DNA from: Lysobacter sp.
Lineage (GTDB): Bacteria; Pseudomonadota; Gammaproteobacteria; Xanthomonadales; Xanthomonadaceae
Assembly: GCA_030151365.1 (NCBI GenBank)
Contig: JASLDW010000025.1
Span: 1 to 13,650 of the forward strand
Direction of reading: 5' to 3'
DNA: 13,650 nucleotides
The first letter of the stretch is position 1, and each line of letters begins with the position of its first letter. This document shows, piece by piece, positions 8,211 to 13,650 of this stretch. The notes under the pieces were generated by a model that did no database searches, was not told the DNA's origin, and saw only the letters and a list, made by a program, of their open reading frames with translations. The position numbers were made by a program, and so were the translations under genes.

Positions 8211-9130
8211 AGCGCCACGAGGATGCACCACTGGACGCCGAGGAACGCGCACTGGCCGCGCAATTGCGACGCCTGCCGCCGCATGGCGAGCCTGCGCCGG
8301 ATCTCGATGCGCGCATCCTCGCAATGGCGCGCACCGCGGGTGGCGGACGCCGTCCGGCGCCCTGGTATCGCAGAATGCCCGGCTATGCCAGCGCCGCAGC
8401 CGTGTGCGTACTCGCGGCAGGGCTGGCATGGCAGATGTGGCCGGCGCACGTGCAGCGGAGCGAACACGCGGCTACACCGGCTCCGGTTCCGCCAGCGCCC
8501 AAGCCCGTCGCCGAGGCGCCGCCAGCCCAGGACGACGCAAGCGTTGCGCAGGATTCAATCGGCGACAAGGCGAGTGCAGAGGCCGCCGCCGCGGTGCCGC
8601 CGCCCAAGGAGATCCTGCCACCGCAGCCGCAACGCCCGGCGCCAGCGCGCCCCGTACCACCGATGCCACAGCCGCCCATCGTCTCGTCCGCGAACGATGT
8701 CTCGTCCTACTCTGCTCCGCCCCCCGCTGCCGCCGCACCCGTGCTCGCGCCGCCGCCCGCTCCGCCTGCGCCTCCGGCACCGCCACCGCCTGTGCAATCG
8801 ATGGAAGCAGCTCCTGCTGCAGCTCCAGCCGAGGGTATGGCCAAGTCGCGCGAACAACCGAAGCCCGCACCCGCGTCCGTCACCGTCAGTGCGACGCGCG
8901 CCAAAGCGGCGGAAGGCACCGAGAACGGCTACGACGCGCGACCGCCGGCAACCGTGCAGGACAGCAGCGTGCGCAGCGACTGGCTCAAGCGCATCCGCGA
9001 ACTGATGGCGCAAGGCGATCGCGACGGCGCCCGCAGCAGCCTGCTGGAATACAAATCGCGCTATCCCGAGGCGACGATTCCCGCCGACCTGCAACCCTTG
9101 CTGGCGGCGCCTCCGGCGAAAACGCCCTGA
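8207..9130 (+). CDS. Probable anti-sigma factor, one-pass membrane protein with Pro/Ala-rich region
   Basis: The 307-residue product starts inside the stop codon of the sigma-factor gene (ATGA), so the two proteins are made together. Residues 1-55 would be the cytoplasmic sigma-binding part (AEERALAAQLRRLPPHGEPAPDLDARILA). One hydrophobic helix lies at about 59-78. The rest should be periplasmic: a low-complexity Pro/Ala region at about 88-200, a Ser/Lys/Ala-rich stretch, then a compact C-terminal piece at about 257-300 (WLKRIRELMAQGDRDGARSSLLEY...). The HxxxCxxC zinc anti-sigma motif is absent; the only cysteine is C67 in the membrane helix. The anti-sigma role rests on operon position and topology, not on a recognised domain. 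The protein could also be a membrane regulator with a wall-spanning sensory tail. No RseB-like or protease partner gene follows within the window. Confidence 0.75.
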   Translation: MKRHEDAPLDAEERALAAQLRRLPPHGEPAPDLDARILAMARTAGGGRRPAPWYRRMPGYASAAAVCVLAAGLAWQMWPAHVQRSEHAATPAPVPPAPKPVAEAPPAQDDASVAQDSIGDKASAEAAAAVPPPKEILPPQPQRPAPARPVPPMPQPPIVSSANDVSSYSAPPPAAAAPVLAPPPAPPAPPAPPPPVQSMEAAPAAAPAEGMAKSREQPKPAPASVTVSATRAKAAEGTENGYDARPPATVQDSSVRSDWLKRIRELMAQGDRDGARSSLLEYKSRYPEATIPADLQPLLAAPPAKTP

Positions 9131-9151
9131 TCGCGGTTCAACCGCCGCGAT
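9130..9151. terminator. Possible bidirectional hairpin between anti-sigma gene and alr
   Basis: ATCGCGG (9130-9136) pairs perfectly with CCGCGAT (9145-9151) around an 8-nt loop that includes the alr stop codon. It is the only structure in the 7-bp gap between the two convergent genes. There is no T tract on either side, so intrinsic termination is doubtful. Confidence 0.25.
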
Positions 9152-10265
9152 ATTCGCGCGGGATGCGCTCGTTCAACCCCACCAGGATTTCGTAGGGAAT
9201 CGTTCCCGCCCAGTCGGCCACGTCCTGGCAGGTGATGGCATCGCCGCCCTGGTGGCCGATCAGCACCACTTCGTCCTCGTTCCAGGCACTGCCCTGCGGC
9301 CCGAGGTCGACCATGAACTGGTCCATGCACACGCGCCCGACGATGGGATGGCGCTGGCCGCGGATCAGCACTTCCCCGCGCGATGAAAGACCGCGCGAAT
9401 ACCCATCGCCGTAACCGATCGGCACCGTCACCACGCGTGTATCGCGCGGCGCAGTCCACGTCGCGCCATAACTCACCGTGCGACCGGCCTTCACAACCTT
9501 GAAATAGACGACCTGCGACAGCAGCGACAACGCCGGTTGCAACTCGAACGGCGGACGCGCGTCTTCTCCCGGAGAAACACCATAAAGAATGATGCCGGGA
9601 CGCACCATGTCGAGCCAGGTCTCGGGGAAATGCAGCACGCCACCGGAATTGGCGAGATGGCGGATCGGCATCGGCGCACCGATGCGTTCGAAATGCCCGC
9701 ACGCTTCGAGGAAGCGTTCGAGCTGCGCACGCGTCATCGGCGACTGCGGATCATCCGAACACGCCAGGTGCGAATACACGCCCTTGATCGTGCACCACGG
9801 CGAGGCCACCGCGGCTTCGATCATCGGTCCGGCACTCTCGCTGTGGACGCCGATGCGCTCCATCCCGGTATCGACCTTGAGATGCACCACCGCCTTGCGC
9901 CCCATCGCCTGCGCGGCGGCCTCGACCTGGCGCAGCTTGTCGAGCGACGACACCGTGATCTCCAGATCGTGCTCGAGGAAGCGCGCCACCTGCGGCCCGA
10001 AAATGCCGCCGAGCACGAGGATCGGCGACGTGATGCCGGCCTGCCGCAGCGCAATGCCTTCTTCCACGAACGCGACACCCAACTGATCGACGCCCTGCGC
10101 CACCAGATACCGCGCCACCGGCACCAGTCCGTGACCATAGGCATTGGCCTTGACGATGCCCATCACCGGCACGCCGACATGGCCGGCGATCGCCCGCAGG
10201 TTGTGGCTGATCGCGTCGAGATCGACGTCGATATGGGTCGGGCGCTGGGTGAACGGCGTGGTCAT
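9138..10265 (-). CDS. alr: Alanine racemase
   Basis: Alr interconverts L- and D-alanine with PLP in the cytoplasm and supplies D-Ala for peptidoglycan. The 375-residue product shows the PLP lysine K39 in IVKANAYGHG, the substrate-side R137 in TGMERIG, the HLANSGG phosphate-binding stretch (203-209), VRPGIILYG, the catalytic Y266 in SYGATW, GYGDGYSRG and the active-site M314 in RVCMDQFMVD. It is longer than the roughly 360-residue Alr/DadX of enteric bacteria and Xanthomonas as I recall them. Several stretches (HLACSDDP, LLSQVVYFK, QDVADWAGTIPYEIL) look more like the non-enteric subtype, so replacement by transfer is possible. The ATG at 10265 is the only reasonable start; no Shine-Dalgarno precedes it, and a 12-bp perfect palindrome lies just upstream. 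alr is next to dnaB in many gammaproteobacteria; here marR and a VOC gene lie between. Confidence 0.95.
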   Translation of the reverse strand: MTTPFTQRPTHIDVDLDAISHNLRAIAGHVGVPVMGIVKANAYGHGLVPVARYLVAQGVDQLGVAFVEEGIALRQAGITSPILVLGGIFGPQVARFLEHDLEITVSSLDKLRQVEAAAQAMGRKAVVHLKVDTGMERIGVHSESAGPMIEAAVASPWCTIKGVYSHLACSDDPQSPMTRAQLERFLEACGHFERIGAPMPIRHLANSGGVLHFPETWLDMVRPGIILYGVSPGEDARPPFELQPALSLLSQVVYFKVVKAGRTVSYGATWTAPRDTRVVTVPIGYGDGYSRGLSSRGEVLIRGQRHPIVGRVCMDQFMVDLGPQGSAWNEDEVVLIGHQGGDAITCQDVADWAGTIPYEILVGLNERIPREYRGG

Positions 10266-10340
10266 GGCGATATTGCACCACGCCGGCGTGAATGCTTCCA
10301 GAAGAATCCTCGCTGCCGATGCGGAGCTTCAGGCGTGCAT

Positions 10341-10369
10341 TTGACATCCGTCATTTAGTACAATATTTT
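10341..10369 (+). promoter_or_regulatory. Sigma-70 promoter of marR
   Basis: A perfect -35 box TTGACA (10341-10346) is followed by a 17-bp spacer and TATTTT (10364-10369). The region 10335-10396 is strikingly AT-rich compared with the rest of the window. Transcription would start near 10376, about 20 nt before the marR ATG. Confidence 0.65.
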
Positions 10370-10374
10370 TACTA
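10356..10374. promoter_or_regulatory. Candidate MarR operator over the -10
   Basis: TAGTA (10356-10360) and TACTA (10370-10374) are perfect inverted arms around AT-rich DNA. Across the 19-bp site, 7 of 9 base pairs are symmetric about 10365. It covers the -10 and the start of transcription, the usual place for a self-repressing MarR-family operator. The link to this particular protein is inferred from position. Confidence 0.5.
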
Positions 10375-10396
10375 TCAAATAATTGGACATAAAGTC

Positions 10397-10873
10397 ATGC
10401 CCGAGACACCCTGGTACGACATCGTCGCCATCCCCGCACTGCTGCGGCACGCGCGCAACACCTACGGCAGCGCCATGCGCCAAGCGCTGGAACACGCCGG
10501 ATATGGCGATATCCCCAAGAACGGTCTGTACGTGGTCGGCGGTCTCGCCCTGGGTGAACAGCGCGACGTGCCGTTGTCGGAACTGATCCGCAGCCTGCGC
10601 ATCTCCAAGCAGTCCGCCGGCCAACTGGTCGATACCCTGGTTCTGCGCGGTTATCTCGAACGCAGCGAGGATCCGCAGGATCGGCGCCGACTCGTGGTCG
10701 GTCTCACCGCACGCGGTCGCGCCGCTGCAGCGGTCCAGGCCGATGCCCGTGAACGGATCGATGCGCGGCTCGCCGACAGGATCGGGAGCGCACAGGTCGC
10801 GCAGTTGCGCCGCAGCCTCGCCGCACTGATCGCGCTCGAACGCGACGAAGACCCAGCTGGAAACGACGCCTGA
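10397..10873 (+). CDS. MarR-family transcriptional regulator
   Basis: The 158-residue protein is a winged-helix DNA-binding dimer of the MarR type. The recognition part is at about 58-88 (VPLSELIRSLRISKQSAGQLVDTLVLRGYLER). The wing is at about 91-101 with the family signature DPQDRRR, followed by VGLTARGRAA leading into the C-terminal dimerisation helices (about 108-148). Family members usually repress their own operon and a neighbouring detoxification or efflux gene and release DNA on binding a small aromatic ligand or on oxidation; this one has no cysteine, so thiol-based sensing is excluded. The ATG at 10397 is preferred because the promoter, not coding DNA, lies immediately before it. The gene is divergent from alr (131-bp gap) and is followed after 46 bp by a VOC gene that is probably in the same transcript. 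Confidence 0.9.
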   Translation: MPETPWYDIVAIPALLRHARNTYGSAMRQALEHAGYGDIPKNGLYVVGGLALGEQRDVPLSELIRSLRISKQSAGQLVDTLVLRGYLERSEDPQDRRRLVVGLTARGRAAAAVQADARERIDARLADRIGSAQVAQLRRSLAALIALERDEDPAGNDA

Positions 10874-10905
10874 TCCAGCTCCCAGGCATTGAATCGTCCC
10901 CGTTG

Positions 10906-10911
10906 AAGGAG
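10906..10911 (+). promoter_or_regulatory. Ribosome binding site of the VOC gene
   Basis: AAGGAG stands 8 nt before the ATG. It is the best Shine-Dalgarno sequence in the window and fixes the start of the VOC gene at 10920. Confidence 0.8.
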
Positions 10912-10919
10912 ACCGCGCC

Positions 10920-11288
10920 ATGACCATCCGCAACATCATCGCCCAGCTGCGCACCACCGACCTGGATCGCAGCGTCGACTTCTACACCTCGAAACTCGGG
11001 ATGGCCCTGGAATTCCGCTACCAGGACTTCTACGCCGGGATTCGCTCGGGCGACCGCATCGTCCACCTCAAGCGCATCGACGAACGCGACCCATCGATCG
11101 ACGACGTGCGCGAACATGGACACTTCCATCTCTATTTCGAAGTCGACGATGCCCGTGCATTCGCCGAAACATTGCGTGGCCGTGGCGTCTCGCTAGTCTC
11201 GGATATCTGCGACACCGACTGGCAGACGCGCGAGTTCGTGATCGAGGACGACCAAGGGAATACCCTGTATTTCGGCCAGCCGTTGTAA
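10920..11288 (+). CDS. VOC-superfamily protein (glyoxalase/bleomycin-resistance fold)
   Basis: The 122-residue product has the paired beta-alpha-beta-beta-beta modules of the vicinal-oxygen-chelate fold. The first module is IIAQLRTTDLDRSVDFYTSK (6-25) with GDRIVHLKR. The second is FHLYFEVDDARAFAETLRGRGV (69-90) with REFVIEDDQGNTLYFGQ (104-120). Members include glyoxalase I, ring-cleavage dioxygenases and drug-binding resistance proteins. The first metal ligand, usually His in HVxLxVxDL, is Gln9 here, so a canonical two-His metal centre is uncertain and a ligand-binding role is possible. Its place directly behind marR suggests it handles the compound sensed by the regulator; the compound cannot be named. 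It is convergent with dnaB, 11 bp apart. Confidence 0.85.
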   Translation: MTIRNIIAQLRTTDLDRSVDFYTSKLGMALEFRYQDFYAGIRSGDRIVHLKRIDERDPSIDDVREHGHFHLYFEVDDARAFAETLRGRGVSLVSDICDTDWQTREFVIEDDQGNTLYFGQPL

Positions 11289-11302
11289 CGCGAAACGCGT
11301 TA
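11286..11302. terminator. Perfect inverted repeat joining the two stop codons of VOC gene and dnaB
   Basis: TAACGCG (11286-11292), AAA, CGCGTTA (11296-11302): a perfect 7-bp stem with a 3-nt loop. The outer three bases of each arm are the TAA stop codons of the two convergent genes. It could end transcription in both directions, but there is no T run on either side, so intrinsic termination is only a possibility. Confidence 0.4.
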
Positions 11303-12703
11303 TTCGAAACTGCCGATGTTGTCGTGCGCGAGGTTGTCGAACCGCGTGTATTCGCCGAAGAACTTCAGCTTCACCGATCCGGTCGGGCCATTACGCTGCT
11401 TGCCGATGATCACTTCGGCCAGGCCCTTGTCCGGCGAGTTTTCCTTGTTGTAATAGTCGTCGCGGTAGATGAAGGTGATGAGATCGGCGTCCTGTTCGAT
11501 GGCGCCCGATTCGCGCAGGTCGGCCATCACCGGGCGCTTGTCGGTACGCGTTTCCAGAGAGCGGTTGAGCTGGCTGAGCGCGATCACCGGCACGTTCAGC
11601 TCCTTGGCCAGCGCCTTCAGGCTGCGGGAAATCTCCGAGATCTCGGTGGCGCGGTTCTCGCTGTTGCCGGGCACCGCCATCAACTGCAGGTAGTCGATCA
11701 TGATCAGGCCAAGGTCGTGCTCGCGCTTCAAGCGGCGCGCCTTGGAGCGCAGCACGTCGGGCGACAGCGCCGGGGTGTCGTCGATGAAGATCTTGGCGTG
11801 GCGCAGCATGCTCACGGCATGGGTCACGCGCGCCCAGTCCTCGTCCTCGAGCTGGCCGGTGCGCAGGCGCGTGGCGTTGACGCGGCCGACCGAGGAAATC
11901 AGGCGCATCGCCAGCTGGCTGGCCGACATTTCCATCGAGAACACCGCGACCGCCTTCTTGCTCTTGAACGCGGCGTATTCGCACATGTTCAGCGCGAGCG
12001 TGGTCTTGCCCATTGACGGACGCGCCGCGAGGATGACCAGGTCGGTCGGCTGCAGGCCGGCGGTCATCTCGTCGAACTCGGTGTAACCGGTCGGCAGGCC
12101 GGTGATGCCGCCCCCGCGATCGCTGCGTTCCTGCAACACGTCGACGGCCTCGTTCAGCGCGCGCAGCACCGGCACGAAATCCTCGCGACCGCGGCTGCCC
12201 GCTTCCGCGATCTTGAACACTTCCTGCTCGGCCTTGGCGAGGATCTCGGCGCTATCGCGACCTTCCGGCTGGAAGGCGTCGTTGACGATGTCCGAACCGA
12301 CGTCGATCAGCTGGCGCAATACCGCCTTGTCGCGCACGATGTCGGCATAGGCGCGGATGTTCGCCGCCGACGGCGTGGTGCTGGCGAGTTCGATCAGATA
12401 GGCGCCACCCGCAACCAGTTCCGACTGCCCGGTCGACTCGAACCATTCGCCCAGGGTCACCGCGTCGAAGGGTTTGCCCTTCTCGCTCAGCTCGCGGATC
12501 GCGCGATAGATCTGCTGGTGGTCGCGACGATAGAAGTCGCGCTCGGTGAGGACGTCGGCGACGCGGTCGAACGACTCCGGCACCAGCATCAGGCCGCCCA
12601 GTACCGCCTGCTCCGCTTCCACCGATTGCGGCGGCACCCGCAAGTGCTCGATGCGCGGATCAGATGGATTGTCCTGGCGGTTGAAACGCGGGCGCGACGA
12701 CAT
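11300..12703 (-). CDS. dnaB: Replicative DNA helicase DnaB
   Basis: DnaB is the hexameric 5'-3' helicase that unwinds DNA at the replication fork and recruits primase. The 467-residue product has the N-terminal domain at about 18-120 (VPPQSVEAEQAVLGGLML). After a linker comes the RecA-like helicase core. This shows GLPTGYTEFDEMTAGL, Walker A ARPSMGKTT with K233, E258 in FSMEMS, Walker B IMIDYLQL with D337, SQLNRSLETR, ADLRESGAIEQDAD and the arginine-finger motif KQRNGPTG (R437). No intein is present. The ATG at 12703 is chosen because family alignment begins with such a short tail and a GAGAGAGG Shine-Dalgarno lies 10 nt upstream; an in-frame ATG at 12733 would place that site inside the coding region. 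A terminator after rplI separates it from the ribosomal genes, so it should have its own promoter in the 270-bp gap. Confidence 0.97.
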   Translation of the reverse strand: MSSRPRFNRQDNPSDPRIEHLRVPPQSVEAEQAVLGGLMLVPESFDRVADVLTERDFYRRDHQQIYRAIRELSEKGKPFDAVTLGEWFESTGQSELVAGGAYLIELASTTPSAANIRAYADIVRDKAVLRQLIDVGSDIVNDAFQPEGRDSAEILAKAEQEVFKIAEAGSRGREDFVPVLRALNEAVDVLQERSDRGGGITGLPTGYTEFDEMTAGLQPTDLVILAARPSMGKTTLALNMCEYAAFKSKKAVAVFSMEMSASQLAMRLISSVGRVNATRLRTGQLEDEDWARVTHAVSMLRHAKIFIDDTPALSPDVLRSKARRLKREHDLGLIMIDYLQLMAVPGNSENRATEISEISRSLKALAKELNVPVIALSQLNRSLETRTDKRPVMADLRESGAIEQDADLITFIYRDDYYNKENSPDKGLAEVIIGKQRNGPTGSVKLKFFGEYTRFDNLAHDNIGSFE

Positions 12704-12851
12704 CGGGGCAAAACCTCTCTCTGCAGGCATCAAACTGCCCGCACCGGTGGATGGGGGTGATGGAGGGTCGAAGCATCCATCTAATCACGGAGCGTGGCGA
12801 GGGTGTTGCGCACAAACCGGGGGGAATTCTGTGGCGTTCGCGGGGACATGC

Positions 12852-12899
12852 TGTGGATAACCCGTGCTATCCCGTGGATATCGCAGGGATAACCCGTGC
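12852..12899. promoter_or_regulatory. DnaA-box cluster with 13-bp direct repeat upstream of dnaB
   Basis: TGTGGATAA (12852-12860) is the exact complement of the consensus DnaA box TTATCCACA. Two weaker relatives follow: CGTGGATAT (12873-12881, 7/9) and CAGGGATAA (12884-12892, 6/9). The 13-mer GGATAACCCGTGC occurs twice, at 12855-12867 and 12887-12899, 32 bp apart, or about three helical turns. TATCCC (12868-12873) and GGGATA (12886-12891) form an inverted pair between them. The cluster lies about 150-200 bp upstream of the dnaB start. A role in DnaA control of dnaB is inferred. Confidence 0.45.
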
Positions 12900-12923
12900 G
12901 CATCTCACCGACTGCGACGACGC

Positions 12924-12954
12924 AAACAAAAAACGGGCGCCGAAGCGCCCGTTT
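12924..12954 (-). terminator. Intrinsic terminator of the rpsR-rplI operon
   Basis: On the minus strand a perfect 10-bp stem (arms 12945-12954 and 12931-12940) closes a UUCG tetraloop on a C-G pair, the extra-stable cUUCGg form. It is followed by T6-G-T3 (plus-strand A tract 12924-12933). The stem begins 19 bp after the rplI stop. This is a classic rho-independent terminator and the strongest one in the window. Confidence 0.92.
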
Positions 12955-12973
12955 CAATGCAACTGGAGCTGGA

Positions 12974-13426
12974 TCAGGCGGCGTCGGCTTCGACGATCAC
13001 CTTCACCGGCGTCTCGACGCCAGCGGCGAAGTGCACCATCACGTCGAACTCGCCGACGTGGCGCAGCGGGCCTTCGCCCAGCACCACTTCGCTCTTCTGC
13101 ACCGGGAAACCGGCGGCAGTCAGGGCTTCGGCGATGTCGCGCGGGGTCACCGAACCGTACAGCTTGCCTTCGGCCGAGGCGTGCGACTTCACGGTCACGC
13201 TCTGGCCTTCGAGCTTGGCGCGGCGGCTTTCGGCTTCGTCGAGGACGGCCTTGGCCTTGGCTTCGTATTCGGCGCGCTTGGCCTCGAACTGTTCCAGGTT
13301 GGCAGCGGTGGCCGGCACGGCCTTGCCCTGCGGCACCAGGTAGTTGCGGCCGTAGCCCGGCTTCACGGTGACGGTGTCGCCGAGGGTGCCGAGGTTCTGC
13401 ACTTTCTGCAGGAGGATGAGCTTCAT
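12974..13426 (-). CDS. rplI: 50S ribosomal protein L9
   Basis: L9 is a two-domain protein of the large ribosomal subunit that binds 23S rRNA near the base of the L1 stalk and helps maintain reading frame. The 150-residue length is standard. The N-terminal domain (1-52) contains the L9 signature from G13 to G34 (GTLGDTV, KPGYGRNYL, VPQG). A long helix with EAKRAEYEAKAKAVLDEAE joins it to the C-terminal domain at about 77-148 (GKLYGSVTPRDIAEAL). GGAG lies 9 nt before the ATG and confirms the start. It follows rpsR by 52 bp in the same orientation, and the pair ends at the strong UUCG terminator. Confidence 0.98.
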   Translation of the reverse strand: MKLILLQKVQNLGTLGDTVTVKPGYGRNYLVPQGKAVPATAANLEQFEAKRAEYEAKAKAVLDEAESRRAKLEGQSVTVKSHASAEGKLYGSVTPRDIAEALTAAGFPVQKSEVVLGEGPLRHVGEFDVMVHFAAGVETPVKVIVEADAA

Positions 13427-13442
13427 TTATGTATCTCCGTTA

Positions 13443-13457
13443 GCGATCAGGGATCGC
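13443..13457 (-). other. Small hairpin just upstream of the rplI ribosome binding site
   Basis: GCGATC (13443-13448) and GATCGC (13452-13457) form a perfect 6-bp stem with a 3-nt loop in the rpsR-rplI spacer, a few nucleotides before the rplI GGAG. It might tune rplI translation or mark an RNA processing site; it could also be chance. Confidence 0.3.
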
Positions 13458-13478
13458 AACAAATGCTGTCCGGATGGA

Positions 13479-13650
13479 TCAGACGTCGTGGTTGTCGGTG
13501 TACGGCAGAAGGGCGAGAAAACGCGCGCGCTTCACGGCAGTCGCCAGCTGGCGCTGGTAGTGCGACTTGGTGCCGGTGATGCGGCTCGGGATGATCTTGC
13601 CGTTCTCGGTGATGTACTGGCGCAGGGTGCCGAGATCCTTGTAATCGATC
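13479..13650 (-). CDS. rpsR: 30S ribosomal protein S18, C-terminal part
   Basis: The last 56 residues and the stop codon are visible; the start lies right of the window. The sequence IDYKDLGTLRQYITENGKI, then PSRITGTKSHYQRQLATAVK and RARFLALLPYTDNHDV is S18, which pairs with S6 on the platform of the small ribosomal subunit. Full-length S18 is about 75-80 residues, so roughly 20-25 are missing. In most proteobacteria rpsF precedes rpsR, and it is probably just outside. The operon continues with rplI. Confidence 0.96.
   Translation of the reverse strand, partial: IDYKDLGTLRQYITENGKIIPSRITGTKSHYQRQLATAVKRARFLALLPYTDNHDV

Larger units (their letters stand above)
12704..12973. other. Non-coding gap between rplI and dnaB
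   Basis: These 270 bp hold no credible gene. Reading in the direction of transcription (minus), they contain the rplI terminator (12924-12954), the DnaA-box/repeat cluster (12852-12899), a weak 6-bp hairpin (GATGGA 12759-12764 with TCCATC 12776-12781) in what would be the dnaB leader, and the dnaB Shine-Dalgarno (12714-12721). I could not find a convincing -35/-10 pair for dnaB. Confidence 0.7.

Noticed and set aside
8740..8795. Repetitive Pro/Ala codons in the anti-sigma gene as a nucleotide tandem repeat or phase-variable tract.
   Set aside because: The codons are mixed (CCG, CCC, CCA, CCT with Ala codons) with no constant repeat unit; it is low-complexity protein, not a slippage tract.
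10292..10396. A longer marR starting at 10292.
   Set aside because: The extra stretch consists of the promoter (TTGACA, TATTTT) and operator and is AT-rich, unlike coding DNA here.
12704..12733. A longer dnaB starting at 12733.
   Set aside because: It would add ten residues not expected in the family and would put the GAGAGAGG Shine-Dalgarno inside the coding region.
12759..12781. A 6-bp hairpin in the dnaB leader as a riboswitch or attenuator.
   Set aside because: Short stem with an 11-nt loop, no T run, no known riboswitch motif; such pairs arise by chance.
12852..12899. The DnaA-box cluster as a chromosomal replication origin.
   Set aside because: There is one perfect box and two poor ones, no AT-rich unwinding element, and none of dnaA, dnaN, gyrB, parAB or gidA nearby. 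A regulatory role is more likely.

Overview
This is a high-GC chromosomal segment (roughly two-thirds G+C by eye) from a gammaproteobacterium. It most likely belongs to the Xanthomonadaceae/Lysobacteraceae or Rhodanobacteraceae group. The reasons are the long IspG with its Xanthomonas-like stretches, the L9 and DnaB sequences, and the rpsR-rplI-dnaB-(alr) order. That order is the widespread proteobacterial ribosomal/replication cluster, read here on the minus strand. The window holds no tRNA, rRNA, IS element, CRISPR array or phage gene, and most of it is housekeeping DNA.

Layout, left to right. (1) 1-1810, minus: ispG (MEP isoprenoid pathway), overlapped at its 3' end by a PAP2-family phosphatase that runs off the left edge. 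(2) 1859-4644, plus: xseA (exonuclease VII large subunit) followed 2 bp later by an aldehyde dehydrogenase gene, divergent from ispG. (3) 4646-7528, minus: a 960-residue cytoplasmic cyclic-di-GMP protein with two GAF repeats, a GGDEF domain and an EAL domain. (4) 7653-9130, plus: an ECF sigma factor translationally coupled (ATGA overlap) to a one-pass membrane protein that is probably its anti-sigma factor, divergent from the c-di-GMP gene. (5) 9138-10265, minus: alr, alanine racemase. (6) 10397-11288, plus: a MarR regulator and a small VOC-fold protein, with an AT-rich promoter and a palindromic operator candidate. (7) 11300-13650, minus: dnaB, then upstream of it rplI and the 3' part of rpsR. 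A strong intrinsic terminator after rplI separates the ribosomal genes from dnaB.

No large new system is visible. The points most worth a second look are regulatory. The xseA and sigma-factor genes share an identical 11-bp element ending in TATCCT, placed exactly 7 nt before an ATGGATG start, and ispG has TAAAAT exactly 7 nt before its ATG; this suggests leaderless mRNAs. A perfect DnaA box with degenerate partners and a 13-bp direct repeat lies in the leader region of dnaB. A MarR-like operator covers the marR -10. The marR-VOC pair sits in opposite orientation between dnaB and alr, which are neighbours in many relatives. The convergent VOC and dnaB genes end within one perfect palindrome that contains both stop codons.
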